From: Candidatus Sulfotelmatobacter sp.
GTDB lineage: Bacteria > Acidobacteriota > Terriglobia > Terriglobales > Acidobacteriaceae
Assembly: GCA_030041475.1 (NCBI GenBank)
Contig: JASHNU010000012.1
Coordinates: forward strand, 48,373 to 112,372
Direction of reading: 5' to 3'
DNA length: 64,000 nucleotides
Within the stretch, counting starts at the first letter, position 1, and the number at the start of each line of letters is the position of its first letter. The translations under genes were made by a program, and so were the position numbers. The notes beneath the pieces were generated by a model, which saw only the letters and a program-made list of their open reading frames with translations, was not told the origin of the DNA and made no database searches. This document shows positions 16,803 to 27,321 of the stretch, one piece after another.

Positions 16803-19055
16803 ATGACCGTTGCCGCAAAATCTGCGACCAAACGCCTGCGCATCACGCTGCGCGGAGCGGTGCAGGGCGTCGGATTCCGTCCATTCGTCTACCGCCTGGC
16901 GACGGAGATGTCGCTCACCGGCTGGGTGCTGAATTCCTCGTCGGGCCTCGTGGTCGAAGTCGAGGGTCCGGCCGATCAGTTGCTGCTCTTTGAGCAGAGG
17001 CTCGAACGGGAGCGACCGCAAGCCTCGGTGGTGACGGTGCGCGAATCGTCGTGGATTGCTACGGAGGGCGCGGACCGGTTCGAGATTCTCGCCAGCGACT
17101 CGGACGATGGCAAGTCCGTCAACGTTCTTCCCGACCTTGCGACCTGCAGCCAGTGCCGCGAAGAATTGTTTGATCCCGAAAACCGCCGCTTCGAATATCC
17201 CTTTACCAACTGCACCAACTGCGGCCCGCGTTACACGATCGTCGTCGACATTCCGTACGACCGCCCGAACACCACGATGCGCGATTTCTTGCTGTGCCCC
17301 GCCTGCCGCGAGGAATACGAGAATCCTGCGAATCGCCGCTTTCACGCTCAACCCAATGCGTGCCCAGTCTGCGGGCCAAAGCTGAGTAGCACGATCGAAG
17401 ATGTAGCGGAAGCCCTCTTGCAGGGCGAAATCGTCGCGCTGAAAGGCCTTGGAGGGTTTCAACTTCTGGTGGATGCGCGCAACGCAACGGCGGTGGGGCG
17501 GGTGCGGCAGCGCAAACATCGCGAAGAGAAGCCGTTCGCGCTCATGATGGCGTCGCTCGAAATGGTGCGCGAGTACTGCGAAATTTCGCCCGCCGAAGTG
17601 CAGTTGCTGGAGTCCCAGGCGGCGCCGATTGTACTCCTTAAGCCCAAGATCGCTACAGACATCGCCTGGAATGTGGCGCATTGCTCTCCGTATCTCGGCG
17701 TCATGCTGCCGTACTCGCCACTGCATCACTTGCTTATGCAAGAGTGCCGGTTTCCCGTGGTCGCAACCAGCGGTAATCGCAGCGATGAGCCGATCTGCAT
17801 TGCGAACGAAGAGGCGGCCACGCGTCTGAAAGACATCGCCGATCATTTTTTGATGCACAATCGCCCTATCGTTCGGGCCTGTGACGATTCGGTGGTGCGG
17901 CTGACGCGCGGACGAGCCGGCATCCTGCGCCGTGCCCGCGGCTACGCACCGCTCGGAGTCCGCGTCGCTCACTCCCTGCCGCCGGTGCTCGCCGTCGGTG
18001 GACATCTGAAGAATACCGTCGCGATCGGCATTGGCCAGGACGTTTTTCTTAGTCAGCACATTGGCGATCTCGACACTCTGGAAGCCCGGGGTGCTTTCGA
18101 GAAGGCCATTGCCGATCTGTGTCGTCTCTATAGCTTCCAGCCGGAAATGATCGCGTGCGACCTGCATCCTGACTACGCGTCAACGCAGTGGGCGGAGAGA
18201 TGCTGCGAAGAACGCGGCCTACCCTTGCATCGGGTGCAGCATCATCAGGCGCACGTGGCCGCCTGCGCGGCGGAGAACAGCGTTGAGGGCGAATATCTCG
18301 GAGTCTCCTGGGACGGCACCGGTTACGGCCTTGACGGTGCCATTTGGGGCGGCGAGTTCTTCTACGTAGCGCCGAATGACGCAGGCAATCGCTTTGAGCG
18401 CATCGCCCACCTGCGGCCGTTTGGCCTGCCTGGCGGCGATGCAGCTGTGCGCGAAGGCTGGCGATCAGCCGCGAGTTTGCTGTTTGAGGTCTTCGGCTCG
18501 GACTCGGGTGCGGGGTCGGCCGACCCTGACGCAAGCGTACAACCGGCGGGGAAACCCCGATTGGAAGACTCCCGAGTGCGCTATATGCTCGAGAACCGAA
18601 TTAATGTTGTTCCCACAACCAGCGTGGGCCGCCTTTTTGACGCCGTGGCCAGCATCGCCGGAGTAGCACAGCAGAACCGCTTCGAAGGGCAGGCGGCCAT
18701 GTTGCTGGAAAATGAAATTGGCGCGTTGCGAACGGAACAGGCGTATCCTTTACCAAGTGGGGATTGGGGTCCCCTGATTCGGGCCTTAGTGGCGGACAAG
18801 CGTGCTGGAATCGCCATCCTCGAAATCGCCGCGCGATTTCATAATGCGCTGGTCCAGTGGATATTGGAAGTCGCCGCAAACGCAGGCGTAAAGCAAGTCG
18901 TTCTGAGCGGCGGCGTCTTTCAGAACCGGTATTTGACCGAACGGGCGTCTGCGGCTTTGGAATCTCGCGGATTTGCGGTGTATACGCACCAGCGTGTCCC
19001 GCCGAACGATGGCGGCATTGCTCTGGGCCAGGCGGTGATGAGCTGGAAGAGTTAG
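16803..19055 (+). CDS. hypF: Carbamoyltransferase HypF
   Basis: A 750-residue HypF, full length. Domains in order: acylphosphatase (~10-95, GAVQGVGFRPFVYRLA), two zinc fingers (CSQCREELFD, CTNCGP, CPACREEYEN, CPVCGP; ~113-185), YrdC-like (~205-385) and Kae1/HypF C-terminal (~400-750, with HHQAHVAACAAE and GGVFQN). It transfers a carbamoyl group from carbamoyl phosphate onto HypE on the way to the CN ligands of [NiFe]-hydrogenase. It is the first of four hyp genes. The 16666-16802 spacer carries no clear site. Confidence 0.96.
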   Translation: MTVAAKSATKRLRITLRGAVQGVGFRPFVYRLATEMSLTGWVLNSSSGLVVEVEGPADQLLLFEQRLERERPQASVVTVRESSWIATEGADRFEILASDSDDGKSVNVLPDLATCSQCREELFDPENRRFEYPFTNCTNCGPRYTIVVDIPYDRPNTTMRDFLLCPACREEYENPANRRFHAQPNACPVCGPKLSSTIEDVAEALLQGEIVALKGLGGFQLLVDARNATAVGRVRQRKHREEKPFALMMASLEMVREYCEISPAEVQLLESQAAPIVLLKPKIATDIAWNVAHCSPYLGVMLPYSPLHHLLMQECRFPVVATSGNRSDEPICIANEEAATRLKDIADHFLMHNRPIVRACDDSVVRLTRGRAGILRRARGYAPLGVRVAHSLPPVLAVGGHLKNTVAIGIGQDVFLSQHIGDLDTLEARGAFEKAIADLCRLYSFQPEMIACDLHPDYASTQWAERCCEERGLPLHRVQHHQAHVAACAAENSVEGEYLGVSWDGTGYGLDGAIWGGEFFYVAPNDAGNRFERIAHLRPFGLPGGDAAVREGWRSAASLLFEVFGSDSGAGSADPDASVQPAGKPRLEDSRVRYMLENRINVVPTTSVGRLFDAVASIAGVAQQNRFEGQAAMLLENEIGALRTEQAYPLPSGDWGPLIRALVADKRAGIAILEIAARFHNALVQWILEVAANAGVKQVVLSGGVFQNRYLTERASAALESRGFAVYTHQRVPPNDGGIALGQAVMSWKS

Positions 19056-19171
19056 GCGTGTTTTCCTCCGCAAGCGCGAGCACGAACGGTAAGGGTACGA
19101 CTTCAGTCTTACCGCACCGAGTGCTTAAAGGCGGGTGGCTTTAGCCGCCGGGTCGGGTTGGAGGTTGTCTC

Positions 19172-19432
19172 ATGTGTCTTGCTGTTCCAGGCCGTGTGGT
19201 CGAAATCATCGACGGAGGCGACATCGCCTTCCGCGTCGGCAAGGTGGACTTCGGCGGCATCCGCAAAGAGGTCAATCTCGCCTACACGCCTGAAGCGGAG
19301 GTCGGAAAATATGTTCTCGTCCACGTCGGATTCGCCATCAGTGTGATCGACGAAGCCGAGGCGCGGCGCGTCTTCCAGTACCTCGAGGAACTCGGTGCAG
19401 TGAAAGAGGAACTCGGTGAAATTCCTCAGTGA
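19172..19432 (+). CDS. hypC: Hydrogenase assembly chaperone HypC
   Basis: An 86-residue HypC/HybG/HupF protein. It begins MCLAVPGRV, with the essential Cys2 that binds the Fe(CN)2CO moiety together with HypD, and has [13 protein letters not shown] typical of the OB-like fold. It overlaps the hypD start by 17 bases, so HypC and HypD are translationally coupled, fitting their physical complex. Confidence 0.96.
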   Translation: MCLAVPGRVVEIIDGGDIAFRVGKVDFGGIRKEVNLAYTPEAEVGKYVLVHVGFAISVIDEAEARRVFQYLEELGAVKEELGEIPQ

Positions 19433-20546
19433 ATATCGCGATCAGAAGGCGGCCGAGCGGCTGGCGGGCGCGATTCGCCAGAAAGTCACCCGCCCGTGGA
19501 CCATCATGGAAATCTGCGGCGGCCAGACTCACACCATTGTAAAAAATGGGTTGGAAGACCTGCTGCCGCGTGAGATCACGCTCGTCCACGGCCCGGGCTG
19601 CCCCGTTTGCGTGACCCCGATTGAGCTCATCGACAAGGCCGTTGCCCTCGCCCAACGCCCGGAAATAATCTTCTGTTCGTTCGGTGACATGCTGCGCGTG
19701 CCTGGATCGTCGAAGAGTTTGTTCGACGTGAAGGCCGAGGGCGGAGATGTGCGCATCGTGTACTCACCGCTCGACGCGCTGAAGCTGGCGAAGTCGAATC
19801 CGGCGCGGCAAGTAGTGTTCTTTGCTGTCGGCTTCGAGACGACTGCCCCTGCCAACGCCATGTCCGTGTGGCAAGCCGATCATGACGGGGTAGAGAATTT
19901 CTCGATTCTTGTCTCTCACGTGCTCGTTCCGCCCGCGATGGAGGCGCTGCTTTCATCTGACAACTGCGTCGTGCAGGGATTTCTTGCCGCCGGCCACGTT
20001 TGCACGGTCATGGGATTCGAAGAATATGTGCCAATCGCGGCCGAGTATAAAGTCCCAATCGTGGTCACCGGTTTTGAGCCGCTGGATATTCTCGAAGGCA
20101 TTCTGATGACGGTCAGCCAGCTGGAAGAAAGCCGTCACGACGTCGAAAACCAGTATGCACGCGCCGTGCGGCGGGAAGGGAATCGCCCGGCGCAGAAAAC
20201 GATCACGGAAGTATTCGAGATCGCTCCCCGGCAGTGGCGCGGCTTGGGCGAAATTCCCGCCAGCGGCTTCCAGCTGCGCGAGCGCTTCCAGAAATTCGAC
20301 GCGAACCGCCGCTTCCCATTCTCCGGCGAGCCCGCGCGCGAGTCGCCCGAATGCATCGCGGGATTAATTTTGCAAGGCCTCAAGAAGCCGCACGAGTGCC
20401 CGGCGTTCGCGGTGAAGTGCACACCGGAGAACCCGCTGGGCGCGCCCATGGTATCGTCGGAGGGCGCGTGCGCAGCCTACTACCACTATGGCAGACGCCA
20501 AAACCACCTCGTTCAACCTGAGCTGTCCGGTCCCGCGGGTCGCTGA
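19416..20546 (+). CDS. hypD: Hydrogenase formation protein HypD
   Basis: A 376-residue HypD, starting at GTG 19416. Conserved family motifs are present: [19 protein letters not shown] (Cys that holds iron), [10 protein letters not shown] and [11 protein letters not shown]. The Cys-rich C-terminal part binds a [4Fe-4S] cluster (C of [17 protein letters not shown]). HypD is the scaffold where Fe receives CN and CO. The reading frame runs 59 bases into hypE, giving a ~20-residue tail past the usual end. Confidence 0.95.
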   Translation: MKFLSEYRDQKAAERLAGAIRQKVTRPWTIMEICGGQTHTIVKNGLEDLLPREITLVHGPGCPVCVTPIELIDKAVALAQRPEIIFCSFGDMLRVPGSSKSLFDVKAEGGDVRIVYSPLDALKLAKSNPARQVVFFAVGFETTAPANAMSVWQADHDGVENFSILVSHVLVPPAMEALLSSDNCVVQGFLAAGHVCTVMGFEEYVPIAAEYKVPIVVTGFEPLDILEGILMTVSQLEESRHDVENQYARAVRREGNRPAQKTITEVFEIAPRQWRGLGEIPASGFQLRERFQKFDANRRFPFSGEPARESPECIAGLILQGLKKPHECPAFAVKCTPENPLGAPMVSSEGACAAYYHYGRRQNHLVQPELSGPAGR

Positions 20547-21570
20547 CGACCGCATTGTTTTGGCGCACGGCGGCGGCGGGCGCCTCACCCATCAGCTCAT
20601 CGAAAAGATTTTCATCCCTGCATTTTCGAACGCTGCGCTGGAGCAGCGTCACGACGGCGCGGTTGTTCCCGTGAATGGATCGCGGCTGGCCTTTACTACA
20701 GATTCATTCGTCGTGCGCCCGCTGATTTTTCCCGGCGGTAATATCGGCGACTTGGCGGTCAACGGCACAGTGAATGATCTCGCGATGTGCGGCGCGCGGC
20801 CGCTCTATCTGAGCTGCGGCTTCATTCTGGAAGAAGGTCTGGAGATGGAAACGCTGCGCCAGGTGGTCAACTCCATGCAGCAAGCCGCGGCCGCCGCGAG
20901 CGTCAAGCTCGTGACTGGCGACACCAAGGTTGTCGACAAAGGTAAAGGCGATGGCATTTTCGTTAATACGTCGGGCATTGGCGTAATCGAGACGAATGTG
21001 AAGGGGTCGAGTTTCGAAAAGACGATCGGCCCCGCATCCGTGCAGCCGGGCGACGCGGTCCTCGTCAGCGGCGATCTGGGACGTCACGGCATCGCGATTC
21101 TTTCGGTGCGGGAAGGGCTGGAATTCGAATCACCGATTCTGAGCGATTGCGCGAATCTTTGGCCAGCGGTCGAAGCACTGCTCAAGGCTGGAATCGAAAT
21201 TCACTGCCTGCGCGATTTGACCCGCGGCGGCCTGGCGACGACCTTGAACGAAATTGCGTCAGACCGGAATGTGTGTATCAAGTTAGAGGAAGCTCTGATT
21301 CCCGTAGATGAAGTCGTGCAGGGGGCTTGCGAAATCCTCGGTCTCGATCCGCTGTATGTGGCGAATGAAGGCCGGTTCGCAGTATTCGTTCCTGCAGGGC
21401 AGGCCGAAGCCGCGCTCGACGTGATGAAGAAAATTCCGGTATCGCAAGGATCGGTTCGAGTCGGCAAGGTCGAAGACGCGCCCGGGAAAATCGTCGTATT
21501 GCAAAGCCGCATCGGCGGCAACCGCGTCGTAGACATGCTGAGCGGGGAGCAACTGCCGAGGATATGCTGA
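20488..21570 (+). CDS. hypE: Hydrogenase expression/formation protein HypE
   Basis: A 360-residue HypE of the PurM-like ATPase fold. It ends in PRIC, the C-terminal Cys that is carbamoylated by HypF and dehydrated to thiocyanate. [16 protein letters not shown] at the N-terminus and [14 protein letters not shown] in the middle are typical. The start lies inside hypD. No hypA, hypB, maturation protease or hydrogenase structural gene follows in the window, so the enzyme served must be encoded elsewhere. Confidence 0.96.
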   Translation: MADAKTTSFNLSCPVPRVADDRIVLAHGGGGRLTHQLIEKIFIPAFSNAALEQRHDGAVVPVNGSRLAFTTDSFVVRPLIFPGGNIGDLAVNGTVNDLAMCGARPLYLSCGFILEEGLEMETLRQVVNSMQQAAAAASVKLVTGDTKVVDKGKGDGIFVNTSGIGVIETNVKGSSFEKTIGPASVQPGDAVLVSGDLGRHGIAILSVREGLEFESPILSDCANLWPAVEALLKAGIEIHCLRDLTRGGLATTLNEIASDRNVCIKLEEALIPVDEVVQGACEILGLDPLYVANEGRFAVFVPAGQAEAALDVMKKIPVSQGSVRVGKVEDAPGKIVVLQSRIGGNRVVDMLSGEQLPRIC

Positions 21571-21657
21571 ATCCTAGGGTTGACGTACCCTTACAATCAC
21601 TAACCACCCATTTCGGCACTCTCTGCATCCTACTGATTGCAAATCCTTTAGACCCCG

Positions 21658-21671
21658 GTGACCCGAATCAC
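21658..21671. promoter_or_regulatory. Crp/Fnr-like palindrome upstream of glutamate dehydrogenase
   Basis: GTGA-CCCGAA-TCAC, 94 bases before the dehydrogenase start, in a 194-base spacer after hypE. It matches the shared consensus and is at a distance suitable for activation. Confidence 0.55.
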
Positions 21672-21722
21672 CCGCAACGGTGCGAAACGTCACTGCCACT
21701 TTCTGCTGGAAAGCGACAATGA

Positions 21723-23159
<1,437 letters not shown>

Positions 23160-23176
23160 TTGATTTTGCTGGTGTA

Positions 23177-23207
23177 GGGGCGGACGCATTCGTCCGCCCC
23201 TTTTTTT
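23177..23207 (+). terminator. Rho-independent terminator after gdhA
   Basis: A perfect 10-bp stem, GGGGCGGACG/CGTCCGCCCC, with a 4-base loop (CATT) followed by seven T residues. It is 17 bases after the gdhA stop. Confidence 0.93.
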
Positions 23208-23297
23208 GCTATCAAGGACCTAGGAGATTTTGGGGGAGTATGGATTCGGGAACTTTTCGCAAGTTTTGTTCGTACATCCCATCGAGGCGTGAAGCGA

Positions 23298-24098
23298 ATG
23301 CGAAGAACACTTTTGACTTTGGCCGTAATTGCGGTCTCAGCCATTTCCTGGTGCCAATCCGATGCTCGCCCGGAAATCCTGATCCTTGGCACGTATCACA
23401 TGGCGAATCCGGGGCGCGACATCCACAATATGCACGCCGACGATGTGCTCGCGCCAAAACGCCAACAGGAAATTGCGCAGCTGATAGATGTGCTTAAGAA
23501 ATTCCAGCCGACCAAGGTTGCGATTGAGACGAATGTAGGCAGCGAGCGGGTTACGCAGCAGTATTCCGATTACGTCGCGGGAAAGTACCCTCTGTCCACG
23601 AACGAGACCAACCAGATCGGATATCGCCTGGCCAAAGAGATGGGCCACAAAACGATCTATCCGGTTGATGAAGAAGGCGATTTCCCCTGGGGGCGCGTCG
23701 TCAACTGGACGAAGGCAAACGGCCAGTATGAGAAGTTTGCGGCCGCGGATGAGATCACTGACAAGCAGATCGCAGAAGAATCGGAGTTCCTGCAGAAGCA
23801 CACTATTCTGGAGATGTACGAATACCTCAACTCCGATTCCATGTCGGCGAGAGGCGTGGCCTTCTACTACTCGCTGGTGCCTTATGGCGATCCGGGCGAT
23901 TACGCCGGTCCCGATCTGCTGGCGGCGTGGTATCAGCGAAACATTCGCATCTATCACAACATCGTCAAGCTGATCGATTCGCCGAACGACAAAATTCTCG
24001 TGATCTACGGCGCCGGCCACCTTGGATGGTTGCAAATGGACGCTGCCAGCGATGCCACCGTGAAGCTGCGAAAGCTGGCGGAATTCACACAGCACTAG
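23298..24098 (+). CDS. Secreted DUF5694 (TraB/ChaN-like) protein
   Basis: A 266-residue protein with a signal peptide (LLTLAVIAVSAISWCQ). It starts the mature part with ILILGTYHMANPGRD, where the GxxH pattern is typical of DUF5694/TraB-like proteins, and carries VAIETNVG and a C-terminal IYGAGHLGWL. These Gly-His motifs resemble those of TIKI/EreA/ChaN-fold hydrolases, so a metal-dependent hydrolase is possible but unproven. GAGG lies 10 bases before the ATG at 23298; the GTG at 23289 is too close to it. Confidence 0.82.
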   Translation: MRRTLLTLAVIAVSAISWCQSDARPEILILGTYHMANPGRDIHNMHADDVLAPKRQQEIAQLIDVLKKFQPTKVAIETNVGSERVTQQYSDYVAGKYPLSTNETNQIGYRLAKEMGHKTIYPVDEEGDFPWGRVVNWTKANGQYEKFAAADEITDKQIAEESEFLQKHTILEMYEYLNSDSMSARGVAFYYSLVPYGDPGDYAGPDLLAAWYQRNIRIYHNIVKLIDSPNDKILVIYGAGHLGWLQMDAASDATVKLRKLAEFTQH

Positions 24099-24228
24099 GA
24101 ACGCGGCAGAGGTAAGAGCGCGCGCAGGAGACCGACCATGCGCACGTCCCCATCGTCCCTTCCGGTCGATATGATCGCACCCACCTTGATTCTCCTGTGT
24201 CCCGAGCTATGATTACTGTTTAACGTCC

Positions 24229-27201
24229 ATGTCGATCTTGCGCACTGCCGAACCGATTCTCGACGCCGAAGAGCGCTTTGAAGGCTTCGAAAACCTGATG
24301 CCCTTCAAGGTCCACAACATTCTTCTGGTGTCGAGCCTTTACGACTCGTTCATCCTGCGTGAAGACGGCCGGCTGAACGAACTGCTGATCGACGAATCGC
24401 TCGAACTGAACCTGCAACAGATTCCCGGCCTCACGCACGTTTCCAGTTGTGCGGAGGCGCTGGAACGGGCGCAATCGAATCCGCAATTCAATCTGATCGT
24501 TACCAACCTCACGGTGGGAGAATCGAACGCCGCCGACCTGGCACGCGAAGTTCGCCGCGCCGGACTGGACGTGCCCGTGGTCGTGCTCGGCTACGATTAT
24601 CGTGAGATCAAGAACTTCGTCGCCCGTACTCCGGTCACCGACGTGGACCGCGTTTTCCTCTGGCAGGGCACCCCGCGGATCCTCATCGCCATCGTCAAGT
24701 ATGTGGAAGACAAGCGCAATGTGCTGCACGACACGCGCGCCATGGGTGTGCCCGTGTTGCTCGTCGTAGAAGACAACATTCGCTACTACTCGTCGTTTCT
24801 GCCGGTTATCTACACGGAACTGATCAAGCAGTCGCGGCGCGTAATTCAGGAAGGCATCAACGTGGCGCACAAACTGGTGCGCATGCAGGCGCGGCCGAAG
24901 ATTCTGCTCAGCTCGAATTTCGAAGATGCCGCACAACTGGTTCAGGAATACCGCGATTATATTTTCGGCGTGGTCTCGGATGTGGAATTTCCATGGGACG
25001 GAAAGCTCAATGCCGACGCCGGTTTCGAGTTGGCTCGGATGGTCAAGAGCCTGGCGCCGGACGTGCCCGTGGTGCTGCAAACCAGCCGAACTGAATTTCG
25101 ACAGCGTGCCCACGAGGCCGGCTATTCCTTCCTGCGGAAGCGTTCACCCACGCTGCTGAGGGACCTGCGCCGCATTCTGACCGACGATTTCGGATTTGGC
25201 GATTTCGTCTTTCGCATGCCCGATCAGAAAGAAGTGGGGCGCGCGACCGATCTCAACCAACTTGAAGAACAGCTGCAGACCGTTCCGGCGGAGAGCATTG
25301 TTTATCACGCCCAGAGCAATCACTTCTCGCACTGGCTGATGGCGCGCACCGAATTTGCTCTGGCCGCCAAGCTGCGACCGCGAAAGGTGTCGGATTTCCG
25401 CGGTCCGGAGCATCTGCGCCGCGACCTGATCGACTCCATCAACGCCTACCGCCGCGAGCAGAACGAGGTTTTGATCGGTGACTTCAAGCCTGACACGTTC
25501 AAACCCTCCGAGTCCAGTTTCTTGCGTATCGGCTCGGGCTCGCTGGGAGGCAAAGCGCGCGGCCTCGCTTTTGTCCGGCATCTGCTGCGCACGCGGCGAA
25601 TCTCAAGGCGCTTTCCCGGAGTACGAATTGCCGTGCCGCCTGCGGTCGTGCTGGCCACGGATACATTCGATCAGTTCCTGGCCGAGAACAATTTGAGCGA
25701 TTTTGCCTTGCATTGCGACGATGATTCGGAGATCCAGCAGCGCTTTCTGGATTGCCCGCTTCCCGTGCCCCTGCAAGAGAATCTGAAAGCCTTTCTCGAA
25801 GAAGTTCACTACCCACTGGCGGTGCGGTCGTCGAGCTTGCTGGAGGATTCGCAGTACCAGCCTTTCACCGGTGTGTATGAGACGTTCATGCTGGGCAACC
25901 AGCAAGCCGATCCGCGCGTGCGCCTTGCCGAACTCAGCGAGGCCATCAAGCGTGTCTACGCGTCCACTTTCAGCCAGCACGCCAAGGCCTACGTGCGCGC
26001 CACGCCGTATCGTCTGGAAGAAGAAAAAATGGCGGTCATTCTCCAGCAGGTCGTGGGCTCTATGCACGGCCTCCGCTTCTATCCGGATTTTTCAGGCGTC
26101 GTGCGTTCGCACAATTTCTATCCGGTCGCTCCCATGACTTTTTCCGACGGCATCGCAGCAGTGGCTCTCGGCCTGGGCCGCACCGTTGTCGACGGCGGCA
26201 ATTGCATGATGTTCTGCCCGCGTTATCCGCAAAACTTGCTGCAGTTTTCTTCCGTCGAAGACATTCTTGCCAACACGCAGACGGAATTCTGCGCTCTCGA
26301 ACTGGACGGTGCCGAGAGCCCAGCCGCCGGCCATCTGCGCGAGGCGCGGTTCGGCCTCGATGTTGCCGAGCGCGATGGCACGCTGCAGCTGGTGGCGTCG
26401 ACCTACTCTGCTGACAATCATGCCGTTTACGACGGGCTGAGCCGTCCGGGAGCCCGGGTTGTAACCTTCGCTCCCGTGCTTAAGCACGGGCTCTTCCCGC
26501 TGGCCATGATCCTCGACCAGCTGGTGCGCGCGGGCGAGGACGCACTGGGTAACCCCGTGGAAATCGAATTTGCCGTGCGCATGCCGAAGACGCCAGGCGA
26601 GACGGCTGAATTTGGCTTTCTCCAGATTCGCCCGCTGACGCTGGCCCGGGATCACCAGGACCTCACGATCGGCGAGGTTGATCCATCTGAGCTCATCTGC
26701 CAGAGCCCCCAGGTTCTCGGCAACGGGCGCATCGAAAATCTGTGCGACATTGTCGTAGTGGATTCGCATCGCTTCGAACGGAGCCGCAGCCAGGAGGTGG
26801 CACATTCTGTGGCACATTTCAATGCGGTGCTGAGCACCGAGAATCGTCCCTACCTTTTGATTGGCGTCGGTCGCTGGGGATCGAATGATCCCTGGCTCGG
26901 CATCCCGGTGGAGTGGGACGAAATTTCAGGAGCGCGGGTCATCGTGGAAGCCGGGTTTCGGGACTTCCGCGTAACCCCCTCGCAGGGCAGTCACTTTTTC
27001 CAGAACCTGACCGCATTTCAGGTGGGCTATCTCACAGTCAACCCTGACGCTGGAGAAGGCTCAGTCGACTGGCAGTGGCTGGCCGATCAGCCGGCGGTCG
27101 AGGAGCAGGGTTGCGTTCGTCGTCTGCAATTCAGCCAGCCGCTGCGCGTGGTGATGAACAGCAAAGTCAGCCAGGGGGTGATCTTCAAGCCGGAGGGGTA
27201 A
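24229..27201 (+). CDS. Receiver-like domains fused to PPDK/PEP-synthase ATP-binding domain
   Basis: A 990-residue soluble protein. Residues ~28-165 and ~175-320 are two receiver-like domains. The first is degenerate, with Asn93 where the phosphate-accepting Asp is expected. The second keeps the Glu181-Asp182 pair, Asp251, Thr285/Ser286 and Lys304. Residues ~435-800 are a pyruvate-phosphate-dikinase N-terminal ATP-grasp domain (GSLGGKARGLAFV, YPLAVRSSSLLEDS). The phospho-His swivelling domain and the PEP-binding barrel of PEP synthase are both missing, so it cannot be a complete PEP synthase. It is more likely a phosphotransfer regulator or an ATP-dependent kinase of an unknown partner. It sits directly upstream of the NfnAB-like genes. 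Confidence 0.85.
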   Translation: MSILRTAEPILDAEERFEGFENLMPFKVHNILLVSSLYDSFILREDGRLNELLIDESLELNLQQIPGLTHVSSCAEALERAQSNPQFNLIVTNLTVGESNAADLAREVRRAGLDVPVVVLGYDYREIKNFVARTPVTDVDRVFLWQGTPRILIAIVKYVEDKRNVLHDTRAMGVPVLLVVEDNIRYYSSFLPVIYTELIKQSRRVIQEGINVAHKLVRMQARPKILLSSNFEDAAQLVQEYRDYIFGVVSDVEFPWDGKLNADAGFELARMVKSLAPDVPVVLQTSRTEFRQRAHEAGYSFLRKRSPTLLRDLRRILTDDFGFGDFVFRMPDQKEVGRATDLNQLEEQLQTVPAESIVYHAQSNHFSHWLMARTEFALAAKLRPRKVSDFRGPEHLRRDLIDSINAYRREQNEVLIGDFKPDTFKPSESSFLRIGSGSLGGKARGLAFVRHLLRTRRISRRFPGVRIAVPPAVVLATDTFDQFLAENNLSDFALHCDDDSEIQQRFLDCPLPVPLQENLKAFLEEVHYPLAVRSSSLLEDSQYQPFTGVYETFMLGNQQADPRVRLAELSEAIKRVYASTFSQHAKAYVRATPYRLEEEKMAVILQQVVGSMHGLRFYPDFSGVVRSHNFYPVAPMTFSDGIAAVALGLGRTVVDGGNCMMFCPRYPQNLLQFSSVEDILANTQTEFCALELDGAESPAAGHLREARFGLDVAERDGTLQLVASTYSADNHAVYDGLSRPGARVVTFAPVLKHGLFPLAMILDQLVRAGEDALGNPVEIEFAVRMPKTPGETAEFGFLQIRPLTLARDHQDLTIGEVDPSELICQSPQVLGNGRIENLCDIVVVDSHRFERSRSQEVAHSVAHFNAVLSTENRPYLLIGVGRWGSNDPWLGIPVEWDEISGARVIVEAGFRDFRVTPSQGSHFFQNLTAFQVGYLTVNPDAGEGSVDWQWLADQPAVEEQGCVRRLQFSQPLRVVMNSKVSQGVIFKPEG
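26473..26490. repeat. 18-bp perfect palindrome inside a gene
   Basis: CCCGTGCTTAAGCACGGG lies within the receiver-PPDK gene, in the codons for PVLKHG. The reading frame continues and the residues look native, so it is probably not an insertion. Confidence 0.6.
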
Positions 27202-27236
27202 ACCCAAGTAACTCTGACGTCTCCGCACACTCCGAT

Positions 27237-27250
27237 GTGACCCCAATCAC
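27237..27250. promoter_or_regulatory. Crp/Fnr-like palindrome upstream of the NfnAB-like pair
   Basis: GTGA-CCCCAA-TCAC, flanked by T and A to give TGTGA-N6-TCACA, an exact match to the classic Crp core. It is 85 bases before the preferred start of the flavoprotein gene. Confidence 0.6.
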
Positions 27251-27321
27251 AGCCTCTCTGGCGTGATTCCCAACACAATCCTATGAGGGCCAAAAAGTCA
27301 CCACCCCACTGCGGAGGGCCT

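Noticed and set aside
16758..18167. Minus-strand frame of 469 codons opposite hypF
   Set aside because: hypF is certain; the antisense frame is an artefact of codon bias.
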